NCBI RefSeq assembly: GCF_003355005.1
Contig: NZ_CP029985.1
Coordinates: forward strand, 1,479,001-1,543,000
Length of the DNA: 64,000 nt
Reading direction: 5' to 3'
DNA from: Sphingomonas sp. FARSPH
GTDB taxonomy: Bacteria; Pseudomonadota; Alphaproteobacteria; Sphingomonadales; Sphingomonadaceae
Made by a program: the position numbers and the translations under genes. Numbering within the stretch: position 1 is the stretch's first letter; each line of letters starts with the position of its first letter. This document shows, piece after piece, positions 25,671 to 34,930 of this stretch. The notes under the pieces were generated by a model, which saw nothing but the letters and a program-made list of their open reading frames with translations, had not been told where the DNA came from and ran no database searches.

Positions 25671-27434
25671 CTATAGCGGCGAAGCGGCGTTTTCCGCAAC
25701 CGCGAGAACCGCGGGAATCAGCCCGCGTAGCGCATTGCCGACAAAAAATTGCGCGTGGAGCGCTTCCGTAGACACATCCTGCTCGATCGCCCGGCCGTTC
25801 GCGATCAATTCCGCCCGGAGCACGCCGGGCAAAAGCCCGCGGGCCAGCGGCGGGGTCAGCAGCACGCCGTCGCCGCGCGGCACGAAGACATTGGTGAAGC
25901 TGCCCTCGGTCAGCATGCCGCCGCGGACGAACAGCACCTCGTCCGTTCCCGCCGCGCGTCGCGCCGCGTCGTAGAAGCCGCGGTCGCTCGTCTTGTGCCG
26001 CAATCGATAGTCATCGGGTGCGACGGGCAGCGGCACGAGCGCGACGCGCATCGGCGCGCTAAGTGGCGGCGGGGCTGGCGCAATGTCGATCGCCAGCGCA
26101 CCGCTGCGCGCCAGCAGCAGTCGCACGCGCTTCGCCTCGCGCAACCGAAAGGTTGCCGCCTGCAGTTCGTTGCGCGCCGCATGCCGGTCGAACGCGAAGC
26201 CCAGCGCCGAAGCGCTCGCCTTCATCCGCGCCAGATGCCGCTCGAGCAGCAAAATGCCCTCCTCGGCATCGAACGCCATCGTCTCGATCAGGTCGATCGC
26301 GCGCTGGCCCGCGGCGACGAACGCGCCCTTCGCCAGACATTCCGCCCATTCGTCGTCCGCGCGGCTGTCCGCGACGATGCCCGATCCCAGGCCCAGCGTC
26401 GCGTGCGTCGCGTCCGCCGCCCAGTCCAGCGTGCGGATCGCGACGTTGAACGCCGCATCGCCATCCGCGTCGATCCGCCCGATGCTGCCGGTATAGACGC
26501 CGCGCGCCTCCGCCTCGACCGCGTCGATCACCTGCATGCTGCGCAGCTTCGGCGCGCCGGTGATCGACCCGCACGGAAACAGCGCGGCGAGCACGTCGAC
26601 CGCATCGCGCTCCGGCGCCAAGCTCGCGGTGACGGTGGAGGTCATCTGGTGGATCGTCGGATAGGTCTCGATCGCGAACAGGTCGGGCACCGCGACGCTG
26701 CCCGCCACCGCGACGCGCGACAGGTCGTTGCGCATCAGGTCGACGATCATCAGATTTTCCGCGCGCTGCTTGGCATCGCCCGCCAGCCGCGCCGCCGCGG
26801 CGGCATCGCCCGCCGCGCTCTCGCCACGCGCCGCGGTGCCCTTCATCGGGCGGCAGGTCAGCGTGTCGCCGTCCAGCGCGAAGAACAGTTCGGGCGACAG
26901 CGACACGATCGTCCGCTCCCCGGTCGCCACCACCGCGCCATGGCCGGCGCCTGCCCGCGCCCGCAACCGCGCATAGAGCGCCAGCGGATCGCCCGCGACC
27001 GGCACGTCGGCGCGCAACGTCAGGTTCGCCTGATAGATATCGCCCGCCGCGATCCAGTCGAGCACGCGGGCGAACGCCGCGTCATAATCGTCGCGCCCGA
27101 TCCGCGGCACCGGTGCGCCGGCATAGGCGCCCGCGGGATCGGGCAGCCAGTCCGCCGCGTCGACCGCCTGCCAGTCCGCGAACAGCCCGAACCACAGCAA
27201 CGGCGCGCCCGTGTCGCGCACCGGCGCGCGCGGCATCAGCGCCGCGCCGGCTTCGTAGGCGAGGTATCCCGCCGCATGCAGCCCTTGCGCCCGCGCGCCG
27301 CGCAACCGCTCCAGCGCGGGAACGACCGCGTCCACCGTGTCCGCGCGCACCACCGCCACCGGATCGCGATACAGGCGCGCCGCGCCGCCGGGACGGGCAT
27401 CGTCGAGCAATACGAACGGGGCGGCGATCATCAT
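25671..27434 (-). CDS. pabB: Aminodeoxychorismate synthase component I fused to aminodeoxychorismate lyase
   Basis: A 587-residue bifunctional enzyme of folate synthesis. The first part, to about residue 390, is the chorismate-binding synthase: DWIAAGDIYQANLTL near 120, CRPMKGTAARG, NLMIVDLMRNDLSRVA and FPCGSITGAPKLRSMQ near 290-305. The last 190 residues are a class IV aminotransferase fold (LLLERHLARMKASA, RHKTSDRGFYDAA with the likely PLP lysine, and LTEGSFTNVFV), i.e. PabC. The fusion makes 4-aminobenzoate in one chain; a glutamine amidotransferase PabA would still be needed. Start ATG 27434 is the first of two adjacent ATGs. The GloB-like gene is divergent. Confidence 0.9.
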   Translation of the reverse strand: MMIAAPFVLLDDARPGGAARLYRDPVAVVRADTVDAVVPALERLRGARAQGLHAAGYLAYEAGAALMPRAPVRDTGAPLLWFGLFADWQAVDAADWLPDPAGAYAGAPVPRIGRDDYDAAFARVLDWIAAGDIYQANLTLRADVPVAGDPLALYARLRARAGAGHGAVVATGERTIVSLSPELFFALDGDTLTCRPMKGTAARGESAAGDAAAAARLAGDAKQRAENLMIVDLMRNDLSRVAVAGSVAVPDLFAIETYPTIHQMTSTVTASLAPERDAVDVLAALFPCGSITGAPKLRSMQVIDAVEAEARGVYTGSIGRIDADGDAAFNVAIRTLDWAADATHATLGLGSGIVADSRADDEWAECLAKGAFVAAGQRAIDLIETMAFDAEEGILLLERHLARMKASASALGFAFDRHAARNELQAATFRLREAKRVRLLLARSGALAIDIAPAPPPLSAPMRVALVPLPVAPDDYRLRHKTSDRGFYDAARRAAGTDEVLFVRGGMLTEGSFTNVFVPRGDGVLLTPPLARGLLPGVLRAELIANGRAIEQDVSTEALHAQFFVGNALRGLIPAVLAVAENAASPL

Positions 27435-27510
27435 CGCCAGATGCGCAGGCGATCCGCCTTCGCGCAAGCCGCGATTGCCGCATCCCCGCGCGCTGCCTAT
27501 CTCGCGGGGC

Positions 27511-28188
27511 ATGAGCCAATCCTCTCCCCCCGTCGCCCCGCTGCGCGCCGCGATCGTCCCCGTCACGCCGATCCAGCAGAATTGCACCTTGATCTGGTGC
27601 ACCGAGACGATGAAGGCCGCGGTCGTCGATCCGGGCGGCGACCTGCCGCGGATCAAGGCGGCGATCGAACAGGCGGGGATCACGGTCGAGAAAATCCTGC
27701 TCACCCACGGCCATATCGACCATGCCGGCGAGGCGAAGGCGCTCGCCCGCGACCTCGCCGTGCCGATCGAGGGCCCGCACGAGGCGGATCGTTTCTGGCT
27801 CGCCCGCCTCGACGAGGACGGGCGCACCTACGGCATCCGCGGCGAGGTGTTCGAGCCCGATCGCTGGCTGGTCGACGGCGACACGGTGACCGTCGGCAAC
27901 CTCAGCCTCGACGTCTACGAAACGCCCGGCCACACGCTCGGCCACGTCATCTTCCACCATGCGCCGTCCAAATTCGCGCAGGTCGGCGACGTGCTGTTCC
28001 AGGGGTCGATCGGGCGCAGCGACCTGGCCGGCGGCAACCACCAGCAATTGATCGAGACGATCGTCACCAAGCTGTGGCCGCTCGGCGACGACACCGCCTT
28101 CATCCCCGGCCACGGCAACCCCAGCACCTTCGCGCACGAACGCGCGCACAACATGTTCGTCAGCGACCGCGCGCTCGCGGTGGAATAG
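27511..28188 (+). CDS. GloB-like metallo-beta-lactamase fold hydrolase
   Basis: A 225-residue single-domain hydrolase of the glyoxalase II-like MBL group. Metal-binding THGHIDHAGEA is at about residues 66-76, GHTLGHV about 134-140, and GDVLFQGSIGRSDL and IPGHGNPS follow. Members hydrolyse thioesters such as S-lactoylglutathione, or other esters; the short length suggests a YcbL-type enzyme rather than true GloB. It is cytoplasmic. ATG 27511 is divergent from pabBC with 76 bp between, which must hold both promoters. A set of strong hairpins follows the stop. Confidence 0.88.
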   Translation: MSQSSPPVAPLRAAIVPVTPIQQNCTLIWCTETMKAAVVDPGGDLPRIKAAIEQAGITVEKILLTHGHIDHAGEAKALARDLAVPIEGPHEADRFWLARLDEDGRTYGIRGEVFEPDRWLVDGDTVTVGNLSLDVYETPGHTLGHVIFHHAPSKFAQVGDVLFQGSIGRSDLAGGNHQQLIETIVTKLWPLGDDTAFIPGHGNPSTFAHERAHNMFVSDRALAVE

Positions 28189-28202
28189 GGTGGGTTTGTT
28201 TG

Positions 28203-28226
28203 GAAACGCGCGAAAGGGCGCGTTTC
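28203..28226 (+). terminator. Hairpin after the GloB-like gene
   Basis: GAAACGCGC and GCGCGTTTC form a perfect 9-bp stem with loop GAAAGG, 14 bp after the stop. It is the first of three adjacent hairpins in 28203-28334. Confidence 0.6.
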
Positions 28227-28229
28227 GTT

Positions 28230-28311
28230 GCGGCACCGGCCCACTCCCCCTCCCGACCACCCATCGAGGATACCGTGTGGGTGGCCGGGAGGGGGAGCGG
28301 GCCGGTGCCGC
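28230..28311. repeat. Large inverted repeat with 34-base arms
   Basis: Arms 28230-28263 and 28278-28311 pair over 34 positions with two mismatches around a 14-base loop. Each arm contains CACTCCCCCTCCCG or its near complement. It lies between the convergent GloB-like and GH31 genes, so it can stop transcription both ways; its great length suggests an interspersed palindromic element rather than a simple terminator. Confidence 0.8.
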
Positions 28312-28312
28312 T

Positions 28313-28334
28313 AAAATGCGTCTCGACGCATTTT
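28313..28334 (-). terminator. Hairpin after the GH31 gene
   Basis: AAAATGCG and CGCATTTT form a perfect 8-bp stem with a six-base loop, 8 bp past the minus-strand stop at 28343. The T-rich right side on the minus strand suits an intrinsic terminator. Confidence 0.65.
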
Positions 28335-28342
28335 CAACAAAC

Positions 28343-30712
28343 TCAGCGCTCCAGCCGCACCACCTGCGCGCGCCCGTCGTACCGCACGTCGATGCCCGCG
28401 CCCCGCGCCAGCCCGACGCCGCGGCCCGGCGCGACGCTCACGACCCGGAACGCGCGCGTCCGCATCATCCCCGGATAGCGGCCCTGGCGCGCGCCCAGCG
28501 TCAACGTGCCCGCGGCATCGTCCAGCGTCACGTCGATCGTCGCGCGTTCGCCGCGGCGCCAGCCCTGGCCGTCGCCCGCATCGTCATACAACGTGAAGCG
28601 GCCGTCCGCGCCGCGATAGACGCGCAGCTCCACCGGCCGGTCGGGCGATTCGTCGGCATGTTGCACGTCGCTGCCCAGCGGCAGGATCGTGCCCGCTGCG
28701 ACATGCACCGGGATTTGTCCGATCGGCGCGGCGACGCGCACGCTCGCGCCGCCCGCCATCCGCGCGCCCGTCCAGAAATCGTACCAGTCGCGCCCCGCGG
28801 GCAGCCGCACGTCGCGCGCCGCCGCCCCCTGCTCGACCACCGGACTGACCAGCAGGCCGCGCCCGAACATATATTGGTCCGCGATCCGCCGCACCGCGGG
28901 ATCGGCGGGAAACGCCATGCCCAGCGGATAGAGGAAGGACACGCCGCGATCCGCGACCTGCCACGATTGCGCATAGAGGAATGGCAGCAACCGGTAGCGC
29001 AGCCGCACCGCATCGATCAGCGGCGCGCGTGCGCCTTCGGGAAAGCTGTACACCTCTTTCCCTGCGCCGGTGCCGTGGATGCGGAACATCGGGTTGAACA
29101 CCGCGAACTGCAGCCAGCGCGTGAACAGCTCCTGATACGCCGGATCGTCCGGGCTGCCGCCGAAGAAGCCGCCGATATCCGCCGACCAATAGGGGATGCC
29201 GCTCATCGAGAAATTGACGCCGCCGGGCACCTGCCGGCGGAACGCGTCCCAGGTGCCGACGACGTCGCCCGACCAGGTGATCGCCGCGTTGCGCTGCTGC
29301 CCCGCCCAGGCCGACCGGGTCAGGATCACCGGGCGCTTGGCGGCATAATCCATGGCCATCCCGTCGTGCACCGCGGTCGTGTGAAGCAACGGATAGGCGT
29401 TGTAGACGACCGCGCCCGGCCCCGCGGCGGTCGTCACGTCGCGCATCTCGCCCCATTGGCCGCCCAGCTCCGCCTCGCTGCCGTCCAGCCAGTATCCGTC
29501 GAACCCGACGCGGCCCAGCCGCTGCGACACGTCGCGCCAGTAGGTCGCGCGGGCCTTGGCGGAAAAGGCGTCGTACCAGCGGCCCTCGCCCGCCGGGTAC
29601 ACGTTGGGATAGGTCTTGGGATACAGCCCACCCGCCGCCTCCAGCGCCTTCGTCGTGTCGAGGCCGACGTCGAATCGCGCCCACACCGACACGATGCTGT
29701 GCACGTGCTGGCGGTGCAGCGTGCCCAGCATCGCCTTGGGATCGGGATAGCGCGCGGGGTCGAACCGGTGGCTGCCCCATTCGCCCGGCTTCCAATATTG
29801 CCAGTCCTGCACCACCGCATCCAGCGGAATGCCCATCTGGCGATAGCGCGCGGCGACGCCGAGCAGCTCGGCCTGCGACGCGTATCGCTCCTTCGACTGC
29901 CACAGACCCCAGGTCCAGCGCGCCATCATCGGCGCGGGGCCGGTCAACTGGCGATAGGCGGCGGTGATCGCGTCGACGTCCGGCCCCGCGAACAGGACGT
30001 AATCGACGCCCGATCCCGCCTGCGAGCGGAAGACGATACGGTCGGTCGCCTGCGGCACCGCGACCGCGACCTCGGTCACCGCCGGGTTGTTCCAGAACAG
30101 GCCGTAACCCGCGCTCGATACCAGCACGGGGACGCCGACGTCGGTGTTCGCCTGCTGCAACCGCACCGTCGTGCCGCGATAATCCATCACCCCCGCCTGG
30201 TGCTGGCCCAGGCCATAGATCGCCTGGTCGCCCGGAATCGCGAATCTCTGCTGCACCACGCCGTCGGGATCGGGCGTCCGGCCCAGCCGGCGCATCGCCG
30301 CGTCCGTCTCCGCGATCACCGGTTTGCCGTCCGCGCCCAGCAGCGCGACCGCGCCGTTCGCCTTGTCGATCGCGATCCGCATCATCGCCGTCGCGATCAG
30401 ATAGCGCGTCGGCTCTTCGGTCAGTGTCCAGCTGGTGGCGCGCGGTGCGCCGACGATCGCCAGCGCGGGCGCCGCGGCGCCGTCTGCCGTGTCCACGGCC
30501 CGGATGCGCACACGCACGGTCCGCTCGCCCCAGATGTCGAGTCGCATCCGCCCGTCCGGCACCACCAGGTCGATCCCCGTCGCATCGCGCACGGGCGTGC
30601 CGACGCCCGTTGCCGCGGCCTGTGCCTCGGCGCCGGCGGCCGGGGCGGGCGCCGCGGGCAGGGGCGCTACGGGCACGGTGCTTGCCAGCAGAAGAAGGGC
30701 CAGTCGCATCAT
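28343..30712 (-). CDS. Glycoside hydrolase family 31 enzyme, exported
   Basis: A 789-residue glycosidase with signal peptide (MMRLALLLLASTVPVAPLPA). The GH31 catalytic barrel is clear: RWTWGLWQSKERY, LDAVVQDWQYW, then the nucleophile region FDGYWLDGSEAE, and ILTRSAWAGQQRNAAITWSGD. A beta-sandwich precedes it (GVVQQRFAIPGDQAIYGLGQ) and a DUF5110-type region follows. The nucleophile context WLDGSE resembles alpha-xylosidases and some alpha-glucosidases, so alpha-xylosidase is the better guess, working in the periplasm on plant or bacterial oligosaccharides. ATG 30712 or the next codon is the likely start; an upstream in-frame start at 30730 adds six residues. No neighbouring glycan genes are seen. 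Confidence 0.87.
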   Translation of the reverse strand: MMRLALLLLASTVPVAPLPAAPAPAAGAEAQAAATGVGTPVRDATGIDLVVPDGRMRLDIWGERTVRVRIRAVDTADGAAAPALAIVGAPRATSWTLTEEPTRYLIATAMMRIAIDKANGAVALLGADGKPVIAETDAAMRRLGRTPDPDGVVQQRFAIPGDQAIYGLGQHQAGVMDYRGTTVRLQQANTDVGVPVLVSSAGYGLFWNNPAVTEVAVAVPQATDRIVFRSQAGSGVDYVLFAGPDVDAITAAYRQLTGPAPMMARWTWGLWQSKERYASQAELLGVAARYRQMGIPLDAVVQDWQYWKPGEWGSHRFDPARYPDPKAMLGTLHRQHVHSIVSVWARFDVGLDTTKALEAAGGLYPKTYPNVYPAGEGRWYDAFSAKARATYWRDVSQRLGRVGFDGYWLDGSEAELGGQWGEMRDVTTAAGPGAVVYNAYPLLHTTAVHDGMAMDYAAKRPVILTRSAWAGQQRNAAITWSGDVVGTWDAFRRQVPGGVNFSMSGIPYWSADIGGFFGGSPDDPAYQELFTRWLQFAVFNPMFRIHGTGAGKEVYSFPEGARAPLIDAVRLRYRLLPFLYAQSWQVADRGVSFLYPLGMAFPADPAVRRIADQYMFGRGLLVSPVVEQGAAARDVRLPAGRDWYDFWTGARMAGGASVRVAAPIGQIPVHVAAGTILPLGSDVQHADESPDRPVELRVYRGADGRFTLYDDAGDGQGWRRGERATIDVTLDDAAGTLTLGARQGRYPGMMRTRAFRVVSVAPGRGVGLARGAGIDVRYDGRAQVVRLER

Positions 30713-30752
30713 CTCTCTCCCCGGACGCACGCGGCGTCTCTGGGCGTAAACA

Positions 30753-30761
30753 TGTCAGACA
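30753..30761. promoter_or_regulatory. Possible operator upstream of the GH31 gene
   Basis: TGTCAGACA is a perfect odd palindrome 41 bp before the GH31 start, in an AT-richer patch. It resembles GntR (FadR-type) half-site spacing. No regulator of this kind is adjacent, so this is a weak call. Confidence 0.3.
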
Positions 30762-31002
30762 ATTTGGCGGCATGCAAACTGGCCGCGGTTGGTCGGCGGC
30801 GCGCCGCGCGAATTCGCTGTCCTACATCATCGGTTTGTGCTACCTATGTTCCGCGCTGACGATCGGCGGCGTCGCAGGCCCTGCGACGTTTTCGGGCGGC
30901 GGCGCCGATAACCCGAAAGGGTGCGACCTTTGCGACCTTTCGCACGGGTCGCTTCGTTGCATAGGTCGATCCGCGCGGCCTTGCGTGTTTTGAGCGCAAA
31001 GC

Positions 31003-31030
31003 TTGCAACAATCGCCGAATTCGCTATAGG
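31003..31030 (+). promoter_or_regulatory. Probable promoter of rpmF-plsX-fabH
   Basis: TTGCAA (31003-31008) and TATAGG (31025-31030) are spaced by 16 bases, a plausible sigma-70 promoter about 120 bp upstream of rpmF. No other comparable pair was seen in the region. Confidence 0.4.
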
Positions 31031-31155
31031 CCCGCGCTTCGCGATGCGCCCGGCTGTACGGCGGCGCCCAGCGGCCGGCGGTGAACGCGGGTCGTGCGGG
31101 CGGCGCCGGTCGTGCGTATCGATTCACTTTTTTAGTTCAAGAACAAGGTGCCGCA

Positions 31156-31335
31156 ATGGCCGTCCCCAAGCGAAAGACCTCTCCCTCCAAGCGCGGCATG
31201 CGTCGCGGCCACGATTCGCTGTCGATCGAATCGTTCCAGGAATGCCCGAACTGCGGCGAGCTGAAGCGCCCGCACAATCTGTGCACCGCCTGCGGTCACT
31301 ATAACGGTCGCGAGATCGTCACGGTCGAGGGCTAA
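31156..31335 (+). CDS. rpmF: 50S ribosomal protein L32
   Basis: A 59-residue ribosomal protein. The N-terminus [20 protein letters not shown] is the family signature, and a zinc ribbon is intact with CPNCGE and CTACG (four cysteines at about residues 30, 33, 43 and 46). ATG 31156 gives the exact family start. plsX follows 36 bp downstream. Linkage of rpmF with plsX and fabH is common in bacteria and joins ribosome and membrane-lipid synthesis. Confidence 0.97.
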   Translation: MAVPKRKTSPSKRGMRRGHDSLSIESFQECPNCGELKRPHNLCTACGHYNGREIVTVEG

Positions 31336-31371
31336 GCCCCCGGTCTTATCCTTGGACAAGCGCTGATCACC

Positions 31372-32400
31372 ATGCCCGACCAATCCTGGATCGCCGTCGA
31401 TGCGATGGGCGGCGACGAAGGGCTGGCGGTGATGCTGGCCGGGGTCGCCCGCGCCCGGCGCCGTCACGAGGGCATGCGCTTCCTGCTGGTGGGGGATGAG
31501 GCGGCGATCGCCGCCGGGCTGAAGGCCCATCCCAACCTCAGCCAGGCGAGCGAGATCGTCCACGCCGCGGACCAGATCGGCTCGAGCGAAAAGCCCAGCC
31601 AGGCGATCCGCCGCGCCCGCACGACGTCGATGGGCGTCGCGATCGACCTGGTGAAACAGGGGCGGGCAGGCGCTGCCGTCTCGGCGGGCAATACCGGCGC
31701 GCTGATGGCGATGGCGAAGCTCGCGCTGCGCACGCTGCCCGGCATCGACCGCCCCGCGCTCGCCGCCCCGCTGCCGACGCTCGGCGACAACGACGTCATC
31801 ATGCTCGATCTCGGCGCCAACACCGAGTGCGATGCCCGCAACCTCGTCCAGTTCGCGGTGATGGGCGCCGCCTATGCGCGCACCATCCTCGACCTCGACA
31901 GCCCCCGCGTCGCATTGCTCAACATCGGCAGCGAGGATCAGAAGGGCACGGACGAGATCCGCGACGCCGCCGCGATCCTGCGCGGCGCGAATCACCTGCC
32001 GCTGACCTTCACCGGCTTCGTCGAGGGCGACCGGCTGGCGCGCGGCCATCACGACGTCATCGTCTGCGACGGCTTTGCCGGCAACATCGCGCTCAAGACC
32101 GCCGAGGGCACCGCGCGTTTCGTCGGCGACCTGCTGAAGCGCGCCTTCCGCAGCTCGGCGCGCTCGAAGATCGGTTTCCTGATCTCGCGGCCCGCGACCG
32201 AGCTGCTGCGCGACCATCTCGATCCCAACAATCACAACGGCGCGGTCTTCCTCGGCCTCAATGGCATCATCGTGAAGAGCCACGGCGGCGCCAACGAGCT
32301 CGGCGTCGCCACCGCGATCGGCAATGCCGCCAAGATGGTGCGTGCCGACCTCACGCGCCGCATCGCCGAGGACCTCGGCAATTTCGAAAAGGCCGCGTAA
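31372..32400 (+). CDS. plsX: Phosphate acyltransferase PlsX
   Basis: A 342-residue enzyme that makes acyl-phosphate from acyl-ACP, the first step of the PlsX/PlsY route to phosphatidic acid. Family motifs are present: IAVDAMGGDEG (residues 6-16), SAGNTGALMAMAKL (about 104-117), and GNIALKTAEGTARFV (about 239-253). The protein works at the membrane surface but has no membrane helix. fabH follows after 9 bp, so the two are in one operon. Length is normal. Confidence 0.96.
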   Translation: MPDQSWIAVDAMGGDEGLAVMLAGVARARRRHEGMRFLLVGDEAAIAAGLKAHPNLSQASEIVHAADQIGSSEKPSQAIRRARTTSMGVAIDLVKQGRAGAAVSAGNTGALMAMAKLALRTLPGIDRPALAAPLPTLGDNDVIMLDLGANTECDARNLVQFAVMGAAYARTILDLDSPRVALLNIGSEDQKGTDEIRDAAAILRGANHLPLTFTGFVEGDRLARGHHDVIVCDGFAGNIALKTAEGTARFVGDLLKRAFRSSARSKIGFLISRPATELLRDHLDPNNHNGAVFLGLNGIIVKSHGGANELGVATAIGNAAKMVRADLTRRIAEDLGNFEKAA

Positions 32401-32409
32401 GGGGACTTT

Positions 32410-33378
32410 ATGATCCGTTCGGTCCTCCTCGGCACCGGCTCCGCGCTCCCGGCGCGGCAAGTCTCCAATCACGATCTCGCCGCGCAGCTCGACACCAGCG
32501 ACGAATGGATCGTCGAGCGTACCGGCATCCGCATGCGCCACATCGCCGGCCCGGACGAAACGACCGCGACGCTCGCCGCCGATGCCGCCCGCGCCGCGCT
32601 CGATGCCGCCGGGGTGAGCGCGCAGGCCATCGACCTCATCGTCCTCGCCACCGCGACCCCCGACCAGACCTTTCCCGCCACCGCGACGAAGGTGCAGGCG
32701 ATGCTCGGCATCGACGATTGCGTCGCCTTCGACGTCGCCGCCGTCTGCTCGGGCTTCCTCTATGCGGTGCAGGTCGCCGACGCGATGCTGCGCTCGGGGG
32801 TGCAGCGGCGCGCGCTCGTGATCGGCGCGGAAACGTTCAGCCGCATCCTCGACTGGGAAGACCGCACCACCGCGGTATTGTTCGGCGACGGCGCCGGCGC
32901 GATCGTGCTGGAGGCGCAGGACAGCGCCGACGCCGACGGGCGGGGCATCCTCGCGACGCGGCTGCATGCCGACGGACGGTACAACGATCTGCTCTACGTC
33001 GATGGCGGCCCCTCGACCACGGGCACCGTCGGCAAGCTGCGGATGAAGGGGCGCGAGGTGTTCCGCCACGCCGTCGTCAATCTCGCTGCGGTGATGGACG
33101 AATCGCTCCGTCTCGCGGGCCTCACCCCGGCCGACGTCGACTGGGTCGTGCCGCATCAGGCGAACGCGCGCATCCTCGATGCTACCAGCCGCAAGCTCGG
33201 CCTGCCCCCGGAAAAGGTCGTCATGACCGTCGACCGTCACGCCAACACCTCGGCCGCGTCCGTACCGCTCGCGCTGGACACCGCGACGCGCGACGGGCGT
33301 ATCAAACCGGGACAGATCATCGTGCTGGAGGCGATGGGCGGCGGGTTCACTTGGGGTGCGGCGGTCCTGCGCTATTGA
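32410..33378 (+). CDS. fabH: 3-oxoacyl-ACP synthase III FabH
   Basis: A 322-residue condensing enzyme that starts fatty acid synthesis by joining acetyl-CoA and malonyl-ACP. The catalytic Cys is in [14 protein letters not shown] (about residue 113). His and Asn of the active site are in [10 protein letters not shown] (about 241-250) and [13 protein letters not shown] (about 277-289). The C-terminus [13 protein letters not shown] is typical. It follows plsX by 9 bp. The gap to ihfA is 118 bp and contains no clear terminator. Confidence 0.96.
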   Translation: MIRSVLLGTGSALPARQVSNHDLAAQLDTSDEWIVERTGIRMRHIAGPDETTATLAADAARAALDAAGVSAQAIDLIVLATATPDQTFPATATKVQAMLGIDDCVAFDVAAVCSGFLYAVQVADAMLRSGVQRRALVIGAETFSRILDWEDRTTAVLFGDGAGAIVLEAQDSADADGRGILATRLHADGRYNDLLYVDGGPSTTGTVGKLRMKGREVFRHAVVNLAAVMDESLRLAGLTPADVDWVVPHQANARILDATSRKLGLPPEKVVMTVDRHANTSAASVPLALDTATRDGRIKPGQIIVLEAMGGGFTWGAAVLRY

Positions 33379-33496
33379 TATTGATCAAGGGCCCGCCGGC
33401 ACGGTAGCCTGTGACCGGAAAGTCACTTTCGGACACGTCTTGTCTGGTGTAGACATCGGGCGGGGGTGAACGACATTCAGAGGGCGGGGACGTAAC

Positions 33497-33802
33497 GTGT
33501 TGATGACAACCGCGGGGACGCTGACGCGGGCGGATCTGGCAGAAGCGCTGCACCGGCAGATCGGATTGTCGCGGGCTGATTCGGCCAAGCTGGTCGAGCA
33601 GATCCTGACCGAGATGTGCGAGGCGCTGAGCCGGGGCGAGAACGTCAAGATTTCGGGCTTCGGCACCTTCGTCCTGCGGGACAAGGGCGAACGCGTCGGC
33701 CGCAATCCGAAGACCGGCATCGAGGTGCCGATCGCGCCCCGCCGCGTGCTCACCTTCCGTGCCAGTCAGATGATGCGCGACTGCATCGTCAACGCCGGCT
33801 GA
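33497..33802 (+). CDS. ihfA: Integration host factor alpha subunit
   Basis: A 101-residue DNA-bending protein. The HU/IHF fold is clear: [19 protein letters not shown] at the start, [22 protein letters not shown] as the beta-arm entry, and [18 protein letters not shown] at the DNA-binding arm. GTG 33497 has a G-rich site (GGCGGGGA) 7 bases upstream; ATG 33503, two codons on, is the alternative. IHF bends DNA between enhancers and sigma-54 promoters; rpoN and one sigma-54 promoter are in this window. A merR-type gene follows 4 bp after the stop. Confidence 0.94.
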   Translation: MLMTTAGTLTRADLAEALHRQIGLSRADSAKLVEQILTEMCEALSRGENVKISGFGTFVLRDKGERVGRNPKTGIEVPIAPRRVLTFRASQMMRDCIVNAG

Positions 33803-33806
33803 TCGC

Positions 33807-34169
33807 ATGGCCGCGGACGTGGCCAAGGCAGACACCGCATTCCGCACGATCGGAGAGGTGTCGGCCGACACCGGCCTGCCGCACCACATCCTGCGCTATT
33901 GGGAGAGCCGCTTTCCCCAACTGCGCCCCGTCACCCGGGCGGGCAACCGGCGCTATTACCGGCCCGAAGACGTCGCGCTCGTCCGCCGGATCGACGCGCT
34001 GCTCCACCGCGAAGGCTATACGCTGCGCGGCGTCCAGCAACTGCTCGCCCGAGACGAGCGCGCCGATGCCGCCCCAATCGACGAAGCCGCGGCGCTGACA
34101 AGCCTGCGCGGCATCCGCGACCTGTTGGCGCAGGCGCTTGCCCAGGACGAGGGCCGCCCGCTGGGCTAG
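33807..34169 (+). CDS. MerR family transcriptional regulator
   Basis: A 120-residue regulator. The winged-helix domain is at the N-terminus: [22 protein letters not shown], then [20 protein letters not shown], with the R-Y-Y signature of the family. A short helix follows ([15 protein letters not shown]); there is no cysteine cluster for metal binding. This is the small type that commonly follows ihfA in alphaproteobacteria, of unknown target. It starts 4 bp after ihfA. Its stop shares the palindrome CTAG (34166-34169) with the stop of the convergent TetR gene. Confidence 0.92.
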   Translation: MAADVAKADTAFRTIGEVSADTGLPHHILRYWESRFPQLRPVTRAGNRRYYRPEDVALVRRIDALLHREGYTLRGVQQLLARDERADAAPIDEAAALTSLRGIRDLLAQALAQDEGRPLG

Positions 34170-34795
34170 TCGCGTGGGCGCAGCCCGTCGCGCAGCATCG
34201 CCGCCGCCGCATCCGCCACGGCCTCTGCGGACTGGTCCTCACTCCACACGCCGTAGCGCAGGCCCAGGAACACGTTCATGCCCATGATCGCCCAGGCATG
34301 GACCTCGGCGACGTCCGCCCGCACCTCGCCGCGCTGCGCCGCACTGCGCAGCCGCTGCTCGATCCGCTCCGCCGTCGTCGCATAATGCAGGCGGAAGCTT
34401 TCCGGGTCGACGAACTCCGCCTCGTCGATGATGCGATAGATTTCCTTGTGCGCCCGGACGAAGCCGATGAACTGCGCCAGCCCCGCCCGCTCCGCCGCCA
34501 GCCCGTCGGCGGCGCCCCGGACTGCCGGCGCGACGTGATCGCGCACCTGATCCGACATATCGCGGACCAGCGCGCGGAACACCGCGTCCTTCGAATCGAA
34601 ATAGGTGTAGAAGCTGCCGAGCGCGACGCCCGCCCGCCGCGTTATCGCGCTGATCGAGGCGTCGTGGAACCCGCGCTCGCCGAATTCCGCGGCGGCAGCA
34701 TCCAGTAACGCGCGCAGTGTCCGCCGGCCGCGGTCGGTGCGTGGCATCTTCGCAGGTACCGGCGGATCGGTGGCCTGGAAGCTGTCCTGTGTCAT
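34166..34795 (-). CDS. TetR/AcrR family transcriptional regulator
   Basis: A 209-residue repressor-type protein. The helix-turn-helix lies at about residues 25-70 ([20 protein letters not shown], then [20 protein letters not shown]). The ligand domain follows ([20 protein letters not shown]). ATG 34795 is preceded by GGAGGGG and chosen over ATG 34810. It is divergent from the TonB receptor gene with 135 bp between, so it probably controls the receptor and the following transporter. The ligand is unknown. Confidence 0.9.
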   Translation of the reverse strand: MTQDSFQATDPPVPAKMPRTDRGRRTLRALLDAAAAEFGERGFHDASISAITRRAGVALGSFYTYFDSKDAVFRALVRDMSDQVRDHVAPAVRGAADGLAAERAGLAQFIGFVRAHKEIYRIIDEAEFVDPESFRLHYATTAERIEQRLRSAAQRGEVRADVAEVHAWAIMGMNVFLGLRYGVWSEDQSAEAVADAAAAMLRDGLRPRD

Positions 34796-34930
34796 GTCCC
34801 CTCCCTGCACCAGCCCCGAAACCCTGTCTGCACGACCAAGTTGAATACTGGTTCAGGTTTCAGTATAGGGATGTCGAACGACGTACAAGCCGGGATCAAC
34901 CGGACGCGGCGTCGACAGGGGAGGTTGGCT

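Larger units (their letters stand above)
30713..31155. other. Intergenic region between GH31 and rpmF
   Basis: 443 bp without a convincing gene. It holds a palindrome TGTCAGACA (30753-30761) near the GH31 start, a direct repeat pair GCGACCTTT-GCGACCTTT (about 30931-30949), a -35/-10 like pair before rpmF, and the long rpmF leader. Short open frames here lack ribosome binding sites and protein-like composition. Confidence 0.6.

Noticed and set aside
25749..28478. A 909-codon plus-strand frame opposite pabB-pabC
   Set aside because: Antisense to conserved coding sequence; composition typical of a shadow.
30780..30993. A frame with a hydrophobic stretch between GH31 and rpmF
   Set aside because: No good start signal; covers the GCGACCTTT motif and upstream promoter area.
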